A stretch of 11,599 nucleotides of DNA from Thermomonas sp. (GTDB lineage: Bacteria > Pseudomonadota > Gammaproteobacteria > Xanthomonadales > Xanthomonadaceae). The stretch lies in assembly GCA_024711415.1 (NCBI GenBank), contig JANJSW010000178.1, forward strand, positions 1 to 11,599, given 5' to 3'. Below, one piece after another: positions 7,456-11,599 of this stretch. The notes under the pieces were generated by a model. That model saw only the letters and a program-made list of their open reading frames with translations, was not told the origin of the DNA and ran no database searches. Both the position numbers and the translations under genes were made by a program. Within the stretch, counting starts at the first letter, position 1. Every line of letters begins with the position of its first letter.

Positions 7456-8043
7456 TCAGTTGATCCTCAGCAGCCGCGCAAGATCGCTGCGCAGGTCACC
7501 CGGATCGGAACCGCCAGCGTAACGCAGCACCACGAAACCGTTGGGGTCCACCAGCCAGACCGGGTCACTGTCCGCGGCGTCCATGCCGCTGCGCACCAGC
7601 ACTTCGCGCAGGCGTTGATCGACGCGGACCAGATGGACCTCGCGCAGCGTGCCCACATCCACCGGCGGCGCGCCGGCCCAGAGCACGTGGACGCGATCGG
7701 CATTGCGACCCATCAGCCGCCAGACCTTGTCCAGGTCACCGAGCAACCGGGTGCAGGCTGCGCGGCGCGCGCCGTCGCAGTCGCGCGGCATCGCCACGAT
7801 CCGCCAGGTGCGCGGGCTGTCGTGCCAGGCGTATCGCCCGCCATCCGCCAGCGTCGGCGAATAGGCGCGCAGATCGACGTAGGGCTGCAGCATCTCGCCC
7901 TTGTTCTTCATGCCGTCCGGGCGCCAGCCGGAAAACCGCAGCGCGCCGGCGACCAGCATGCCGCCGAAGAACATTCCCAGCACGATCAGCAGGACGGCGC
8001 GGTTGCGGCGTTGCGCTGCCTGCGTTGGATTGGATTCCGTCAT
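7456..8043 (-). CDS. Sco/thioredoxin-like membrane-anchored protein of the oxidase cluster, function unknown
   Basis: A 195-aa protein with a Lys/Arg-free-to-basic N-terminal tail, one membrane span (about residues 16-36) and a soluble part that should face the periplasm. The C-terminal half looks like a thioredoxin/Sco fold: a beta-strand TWRIVAM, a cysteine region, and DPVWLVDPNGFVVLRY near the end, typical of the last strands of Sco proteins. The Sco copper motif CxxxC is not present; the only cysteines are C89 and C97, seven residues apart. A role in oxidase assembly is inferred from its place between SURF1 and ctaA. The ATG at 8043 has AAGAAGG 4-5 nt upstream and overlaps the SURF1 stop as ATGA. 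The longer upstream frame has no support. Confidence 0.8.
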   Translation of the reverse strand: MTESNPTQAAQRRNRAVLLIVLGMFFGGMLVAGALRFSGWRPDGMKNKGEMLQPYVDLRAYSPTLADGGRYAWHDSPRTWRIVAMPRDCDGARRAACTRLLGDLDKVWRLMGRNADRVHVLWAGAPPVDVGTLREVHLVRVDQRLREVLVRSGMDAADSDPVWLVDPNGFVVLRYAGGSDPGDLRSDLARLLRIN

Positions 8044-8795
8044 GTCGCCTTCTTCTTTCTGAATGTGAGGATGGCGGCGATCACCAGCACGGTCAGCGCC
8101 AGACCGAACCATTGCACCGCATAGCCGAGGTGGCGCTCCGGCGGCATCGTGTTGGGCAGGATGTCGAGGTCCCGCTCGCCGGATGCCGCCATCACGCCGC
8201 CATCGCCAGGTTGGCGTTGCGGGTCCAGCCGCAGCACGCGCGGCGCGATCGCCACGCGCAGGTCCAGCGCCTTCGCGACTGCCGGCAGATCCATCCGCGA
8301 AGCCAGCCAGCGCTTGCCCGCCTGTTCCGCAAGCGCATCGCCATGCGCAAGGCCGGGCGTCGGCGGCGGCGCCAGCAGCCCGCGCACCGTCTGGCCGGCA
8401 CCCGCGGGACAACCTGCTTGCGGCAGCTGGCGGTCGCCCGCAAGCGGCCACCAGCCGGCATCCACCAGCACCGCCTGCGCGCCGTCGTCCGGCAGCAACA
8501 CGCAGTACAGGCGCACGCCGACGCGGCCACCACGCTGCTGCGCATCCAGCCACAGGCTGTCATCGAGCAGCGTGCCGCCTCCCGCCGCCCAGTCGTAGCC
8601 CTGCGCGCGCGTCGGATCCGAAGCCAGCAGCAGCGGCTGCGGATGCGCATGATCCAGCGCCACGGACGCCGCCGCCAGCATGGCCTCCTTCTCGTGCATG
8701 CGCGCCAGCTGCCAGCGGCCAAGCTGGGCAAGTCCCGCCGCCACCAGCAGGGCCAGCAGCCACCAGCCCAGCAGCCGTCGCGCGCCGGGATTCAC
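8040..8795 (-). CDS. SURF1-family cytochrome oxidase biogenesis protein
   Basis: SURF1 proteins help insert haem a3 into subunit I of aa3 oxidases. The 251-aa product shows the family plan: an N-terminal membrane span (about 8-26) followed by LGRWQLARMHEKEAML, a periplasmic domain, and a second span near the end preceded by HLGYAVQWFGLA, ending in a Lys-rich tail. The middle is less conserved. I chose the GTG at 8795, directly before the basic residues and first span. The frame is open to a TTG at 8858, but that would add a Cys/Ala-rich stretch unlike the family and overlap the promoter of the divergent gene. No good ribosome-binding site is seen, so the start is moderately sure. Its stop overlaps the start of the Sco-like gene (ATGA). 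Confidence 0.88.
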   Translation of the reverse strand: MNPGARRLLGWWLLALLVAAGLAQLGRWQLARMHEKEAMLAAASVALDHAHPQPLLLASDPTRAQGYDWAAGGGTLLDDSLWLDAQQRGGRVGVRLYCVLLPDDGAQAVLVDAGWWPLAGDRQLPQAGCPAGAGQTVRGLLAPPPTPGLAHGDALAEQAGKRWLASRMDLPAVAKALDLRVAIAPRVLRLDPQRQPGDGGVMAASGERDLDILPNTMPPERHLGYAVQWFGLALTVLVIAAILTFRKKKAT

Positions 8796-8822
8796 CGCCG
8801 GGTGCCCCGCTGCTGCGATAAT
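8791..8822 (+). promoter_or_regulatory. Probable promoter of the DUF2909-type gene
   Basis: GATAAT at 8817-8822 matches the -10 consensus in five of six bases and is preceded by TGC, an extended -10. The best -35 candidate, TTCACC at 8791-8796, is 20 bp away, longer than usual, which an extended -10 can tolerate. The transcript would start near 8829, about 33 nt before the gene. The site overlaps the chosen SURF1 start on the other strand, so the two divergent genes may share control. Confidence 0.4.
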
Positions 8823-8861
8823 GACGCACGGGCACGCGGTGTCCGAGGCACGGAGCAATAC

Positions 8862-9089
8862 ATGAGCGATTCGCTGAAAACCCTGCTCATCGTCGGGATC
8901 CTGATTCTCATCCTGTGGAACCTGGGCGCGGGCCTGTACTACATGCTGGCAGACAAGGGCCAGACCAAGCGCACCGTCAATTCACTGACCAAGCGCATCG
9001 CCCTGAGCGTCGCGCTGATCCTGTTCGTCGTGCTGGCCATCCATCAGGGCTGGATCACGCCGCACGGGGTGGGCCGAAGCCCGGTCTGA
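8862..9089 (+). CDS. DUF2909 / twin-transmembrane small protein
   Basis: A 75-aa inner-membrane protein with two hydrophobic segments (about residues 6-29 and 46-64) separated by a basic hairpin, DKGQTKRTVNSLTKRI, which is the hallmark of the DUF2909 twin-membrane family commonly found inside proteobacterial cytochrome c oxidase clusters. Its function is not established; the context suggests oxidase assembly or stability. The ATG at 8862 has GGAG at 8852-8855 with 6-nt spacing. It runs opposite to all its cox neighbours, with a probable promoter of its own upstream and a strong hairpin 20 nt downstream, so it looks like an independent single-gene unit. Confidence 0.88.
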   Translation: MSDSLKTLLIVGILILILWNLGAGLYYMLADKGQTKRTVNSLTKRIALSVALILFVVLAIHQGWITPHGVGRSPV

Positions 9090-9108
9090 CTCCGGCTGGA
9101 GCCCCAGA

Positions 9109-9135
9109 ACAAAGGCCGGCAATGCCGGCCTTTGT
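9109..9135 (+). terminator. Bidirectional terminator between the DUF2909-type gene and ctaE
   Basis: ACAAAGGCCGGC (9109-9120) pairs perfectly with GCCGGCCTTTGT (9124-9135) around AAT, a 12-bp stem. On the + strand it is followed by CTTTC, giving a broken T-run after CCTTTGT. On the minus strand it reads TTTGTTCTG, a weaker tract. It sits 20 nt after the + gene stop and could also stop transcripts leaving ctaE. Confidence 0.75.
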
Positions 9136-9143
9136 CTTTCCTG

Positions 9144-9243
9144 TCCCGCGCGCCGCGGGAGGCTCGGGATGAAGGCCCGGGACAACCAACGGTCCCGGAC
9201 CCGCATCCGGCGCTTCGCGCCGCCTTCCCCGGGCAGGGGAAGG
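9144..9243. repeat. REP-like cluster of four palindromes
   Basis: The 115-bp stretch between the terminator and the ctaE stop holds no gene but four back-to-back palindromes. These are TCCCGCG/CGCGGGA (9144-9160), CCGGGAC/GTCCCGG (9177-9198), CGGCGC/GCGCCG with a TTC loop (9208-9222) and CCTTCCCC/GGGGAAGG with a GGGCA loop (9223-9243). This style, a GGCGCTTCGCGCC hairpin next to a C-run/G-run hairpin, resembles the short dispersed intergenic repeats of xanthomonads. Only one copy is in the window, so its repeated nature is from memory, not shown. It may protect the ctaE mRNA end. Confidence 0.55.
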
Positions 9244-9250
9244 AAAACCG

Positions 9251-10141
9251 TCAGAGCACGTAGACGAACAGGAACAGGCCCAGCCATACCACGTCGACGA
9301 AGTGCCAGTACCAGGCCACCGCCTCGAACGCGAAGTGGTCATCCTTGCGGAAGTGGCCCTTCAGGCAGCGCAGCCAGATGATCGCCAGCATGATGGTGCC
9401 GAGGGTCACGTGCGCGCCATGGAAGCCGGTCAGCATGAAGAACGTGGAGCCGTAGATGCCAGACCCCAGGGTCAGGTTCAGCTCGGTGTAGGCGTGGATG
9501 TATTCCTCGGCCTGGAAGAACAGGAACACGCTGCCCAGCAACACGGTCAGGCCGAGGAACAGCAGCAGCGTGCCGCGCTTGCCCGCCTTCAGGGCGTGGT
9601 GGGCGATGGTCACGGTGACGCCGGAAGCCAGCAGGATCAGCGTGTTGAGCAGCGGCAGGCCCCAGGCCGGCACGGTCTGGTAGGTGCCGCCGATCGCGCC
9701 CGGGCCGTTGCTCGGCCAGCCGCCGGCGAAACCGGGCCACAGCAGGCTGTTGGTCACCGCACCATGGCCTTCACCGTTCAGCCACGGCAGCGCGAACTGG
9801 CGGGCGTAGAACAGCGCGCCGAAGAAGGCCGCGAAGAAGAACACTTCCGACAGGATGAACCACACCATGCCCATGCGGAAGGACACGTCGACCTGCTTGT
9901 TGTAGTGGCCGGCCAGCGACTCGCGGATGACGTCGCCGAACCACTTGAACAGGATCGCCAGCAGGCCGGCGATGCCGATGAAGAACACGGTGCGTCCCCA
10001 GCTGACTTCATTCAGCCAGGTGGCGAAACCGACCATGGTGGTGAACAGGGCGACCGAGGCGAACAGCGGCCACTTGCTGCTGTGCGGGACGAAGTAGGTG
10101 TCCTGGTCGTGGCTGCCTTGGGCGGCGTGGGCATTGGCCAT
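9251..10141 (-). CDS. ctaE: Cytochrome c oxidase subunit III
   Basis: Subunit III of the aa3 oxidase is an inner-membrane protein of seven spans that binds lipid and protects the proton-uptake side from turnover damage. The 296-aa product has the conserved SEVFFFAAFFGALFYAR (about residues 98-114), the QAEEYIHA block, GFHGAHV and a final WYWHFVDVVWLGLFLFVYVL helix, all typical of bacterial CoxC. A Gly/Pro-rich loop between the spans (about 140-160) is common in this group. The ATG at 10141 gives the family's MANA-type start before a DTYFVPHSSKWP motif; the ribosome-binding site is weak (GGA about 10 nt away). It follows cox11 by 31 nt on the same strand and is followed by the repeat cluster and a terminator, so it ends the first cox transcription unit. 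Confidence 0.97.
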   Translation of the reverse strand: MANAHAAQGSHDQDTYFVPHSSKWPLFASVALFTTMVGFATWLNEVSWGRTVFFIGIAGLLAILFKWFGDVIRESLAGHYNKQVDVSFRMGMVWFILSEVFFFAAFFGALFYARQFALPWLNGEGHGAVTNSLLWPGFAGGWPSNGPGAIGGTYQTVPAWGLPLLNTLILLASGVTVTIAHHALKAGKRGTLLLFLGLTVLLGSVFLFFQAEEYIHAYTELNLTLGSGIYGSTFFMLTGFHGAHVTLGTIMLAIIWLRCLKGHFRKDDHFAFEAVAWYWHFVDVVWLGLFLFVYVL

Positions 10142-10172
10142 GGCGATTTTCCGGTTGGGTCTTGGCGGAGGA

Positions 10173-10751
10173 TCAGGGCGCGGAACGGACCGCGCCCGCG
10201 TGGCCCGTCGTTGCCGCGAGTGCGGCGGTCTGGGCGTCGTTCTTGTAGAAGGTGTAGGACAGGGTCACCGTCTTCACCCCGGCCGGCAGCGCCGGATCGA
10301 TGATGAAGCGCACCGGCATGTCGCGGGATTCACCCGGCGCCAGCGTCTGCGCGGTGAAGCAGAAGCATTCGGTCTTGTTGAAATAGCCGGAGGCGCGCGC
10401 AGGTGCGACCGAAGGCACGGCGCTGCCGACGATGGCGCGGTCGGCGGTGTTGCGGGCGAAGTACAGGGCCTCGTACTGGCGGCCCAGCTGCACCCGCATG
10501 GTGCGCTGCTCGGGCGCGAACTGCCACGGCAGCTTGGAATTGACGCCGCCGTCGAACTGCACGGTCACCCAGCGCGCGTCGTCGCCCGCGGCGCTGGCGC
10601 CCTTCGCGGCCACCGGGCCCTGCTCCAGGCGCACCCCGAACACCTTCTCGCAGGCGATCCGGTACAGCGGCACCAGCGAGAAGGCGAAGCCGAACGCGGC
10701 CACGGCCACGCCGACCATCTTCCACACGCCGAAGGTGCGCGAGGCGCTCAT
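10173..10751 (-). CDS. ctaG: Cytochrome c oxidase assembly protein CtaG/Cox11
   Basis: Cox11/CtaG carries Cu(I) to the CuB site of subunit I. The 192-aa product has one N-terminal membrane span (about residues 11-27), then PLYRIAC with Cys34, then a periplasmic immunoglobulin-like domain. The copper-binding pair is C129 and C131 in ECFCF, followed by the family's LAPGE and FIIDPALP and the late LSYTFY. The ATG at 10751 overlaps the stop of the 45-aa gene (ATGA), indicating translational coupling; GGCGGGG upstream may serve as the ribosome-binding site. The residues after Cys34 ([12 protein letters not shown]) differ from the commoner CQVTG form. The C-terminal tail after the Ig-like domain is Ala-rich. 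It sits between ctaD and ctaE as in most proteobacteria. Confidence 0.95.
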   Translation of the reverse strand: MSASRTFGVWKMVGVAVAAFGFAFSLVPLYRIACEKVFGVRLEQGPVAAKGASAAGDDARWVTVQFDGGVNSKLPWQFAPEQRTMRVQLGRQYEALYFARNTADRAIVGSAVPSVAPARASGYFNKTECFCFTAQTLAPGESRDMPVRFIIDPALPAGVKTVTLSYTFYKNDAQTAALAATTGHAGAVRSAP

Positions 10752-10885
10752 CGCCCCGCCACGCCGGACAGGAAGAACGCCACGTACACCACCACCGCGA
10801 TCAGCGCGCACACCAGCGCGGTGCGGCCCGCACGCTTGCGGCGTGCGGCCAGCTGCGGATCGACGGTGGCGGGATCGACGGGCAT
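10748..10885 (-). CDS. Cytochrome oxidase small assembly protein (45 aa, single span)
   Basis: A 45-residue protein with a short acidic N-terminus, a basic stretch (AARRKRAGR, about 13-21) and one membrane span (about 22-40), so the N-terminus should stay in the cytoplasm. Small single-span proteins at this place, between subunit I and Cox11, are common in proteobacterial oxidase clusters and are annotated as small assembly proteins; their exact job is poorly known. The ATG at 10885 has GGAG 7 nt upstream, starts 19 nt after the ctaD stop, and its stop overlaps the cox11 start. A longer frame reaching into ctaD has no support. The packing argues strongly that it is a real gene, though sequence conservation in such short proteins is weak. 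Confidence 0.8.
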   Translation of the reverse strand: MPVDPATVDPQLAARRKRAGRTALVCALIAVVVYVAFFLSGVAGR

Positions 10886-10904
10886 CGGCGGGCTCCGGGC
10901 GGCG

Positions 10905-11599
10905 TCAGTGGCTGACGTCGCCGTGGGCCAGGTCGCCGTCCTTGATGACCGGCGGGCGCTCGAAGGTGTGGTGCGGGGCCGGCGACGGCACCGTCCACTC
11001 CAGGCCGCGCGCGCCTTCCCAGGCGCGGGCTTCCGCAATGGCGCCATGCTTCTTCGAGCGCAACAGCACGAAGGCCATCATGAACGGGGTGACGAACATG
11101 CCGAACGCGCCGATCGAGCTGATCAGGTTCCAGTCGGCGAACACCACGTTGTAGTCGGGGATGCGGCGCGGCATGCCGGCCAGGCCCAGGAAGTGCTGCG
11201 GGAAGAACAGCAGGTTGACGAACACCATGGTCCACCAGAAATGGAACTTGGCCAGGCCTTCGCTGTACATGCGGCCGGTCCACTTCGGCCACCAGTAGTA
11301 GATCGCCGCGATGATCGCGAACAGCGCGCCGGTCACCAGCACGTAGTGGAAGTGCGCCACCACGAAGTAGGTGTCGTGGTACTGGAAGTCGGCCGGCACG
11401 ATGGCCAGCATCAGGCCGGAGAACCCGCCGATGGTGAACAGCACCACGAAGGAGATCGACCACAGCATCGGCGCTTCGAAGGTCAGCGAGCCGCGCCACA
11501 TGGTGGTGACCCAGTTGAACACCTTCACGCCGGTCGGGATCGAGATCAGCATGGTGGCGAACATGAAGTAGACCTCGCCACCCAGCGGCATGCCCACCG
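10905..11599 (-). CDS. ctaD: Cytochrome c oxidase subunit I (partial, N-terminus outside window)
   Basis: Subunit I carries haem a, the haem a3/CuB oxygen-reducing centre and the proton channels of the aa3 oxidase in the inner membrane. Only the last 231 complete codons are present; the full protein is about 530 residues. The visible part starts at GMPLGGEVYF, continues with the PTGVKVFNWV block, and holds the haem ligands in AHFHYV (the first His for haem a3, the second for haem a), preceded by FQYHDTYFVV with the Mg-site His/Asp pair. About five membrane spans follow, then a hydrophilic tail with EWTVPSPAPHHTFERPP, the usual end of bacterial CtaD. The CuB ligands and D/K channel residues lie outside. 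It leads the minus-strand run that continues with the 45-aa gene, cox11 and ctaE. Confidence 0.97.
   Translation of the reverse strand, partial: VGMPLGGEVYFMFATMLISIPTGVKVFNWVTTMWRGSLTFEAPMLWSISFVVLFTIGGFSGLMLAIVPADFQYHDTYFVVAHFHYVLVTGALFAIIAAIYYWWPKWTGRMYSEGLAKFHFWWTMVFVNLLFFPQHFLGLAGMPRRIPDYNVVFADWNLISSIGAFGMFVTPFMMAFVLLRSKKHGAIAEARAWEGARGLEWTVPSPAPHHTFERPPVIKDGDLAHGDVSH

Noticed and set aside
6367..8124. 585-codon + strand frame opposite ctaA and the Sco-like gene
   Set aside because: Low-complexity Gln/His/Arg-rich translation, antisense to identified genes, no ribosome-binding site or family match.
8982..9287. Minus-strand frame of 101 codons across the DUF2909 gene end and the palindromes
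   Set aside because: Its middle is just the translated palindrome cluster, and it crosses the terminator; nothing suggests a protein.
9302..10303. 333-codon + strand frame opposite ctaE and the end of cox11
   Set aside because: Gln/Glu/His-rich shadow of the subunit III gene with no recognisable domain.

Overview
The window is a GC-rich, densely packed piece of a gammaproteobacterial chromosome. The proteins read like those of the Xanthomonadaceae/Lysobacteraceae (Xanthomonas, Lysobacter, Luteimonas, Thermomonas and relatives). This rests on the character of bS21, DnaG and AlkB and on the aa3-oxidase gene order; I cannot name a genus from sequence alone. No RNA genes, insertion sequences, phage genes or CRISPR arrays are visible. 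I see no wholly new system; the points of interest are gene-order and small-protein oddities.

Region 1 (1-3806), information processing. tsaD (t6A tRNA modification, cut off at the left edge) diverges from rpsU (bS21) across a 90-bp gap that holds a good sigma70 promoter for rpsU. A strong hairpin terminator follows rpsU. Then come yqeY (tRNA amidotransferase B-like), a GNAT acetyltransferase and dnaG (primase), all on the + strand. This is a modified macromolecular-synthesis locus: yqeY and the acetyltransferase sit between rpsU and dnaG, and rpoD does not follow dnaG.

Region 2 (3810-5366, minus strand), alkylation repair. An ada-type O6-methylguanine methyltransferase lacks the N-terminal methylphosphotriester-sensing domain. 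It lies downstream of alkB, a 2-oxoglutarate-dependent DNA dealkylase. The GTG start of alkB overlaps the stop of ctaB by 4 bases, so the repair pair forms the tail of the haem A synthesis unit.

Region 3 (5363-11599, mostly minus strand), cytochrome c oxidase (aa3 type). In transcription order: ctaD (subunit I, cut off at the right edge), a 45-aa single-span protein, cox11/ctaG (copper delivery to CuB), ctaE (subunit III), then SURF1, a Sco-like membrane protein of unknown role, ctaA (haem A synthase) and ctaB (haem O synthase). These build the oxidase core, supply haem A and assist assembly. A small two-span DUF2909-type gene lies in the opposite orientation between ctaE and SURF1 with its own promoter and terminator, splitting the cluster into two minus-strand units. 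A REP-like cluster of palindromes lies just downstream of ctaE. Several gene junctions are ATGA or GTGA overlaps, pointing to translational coupling.
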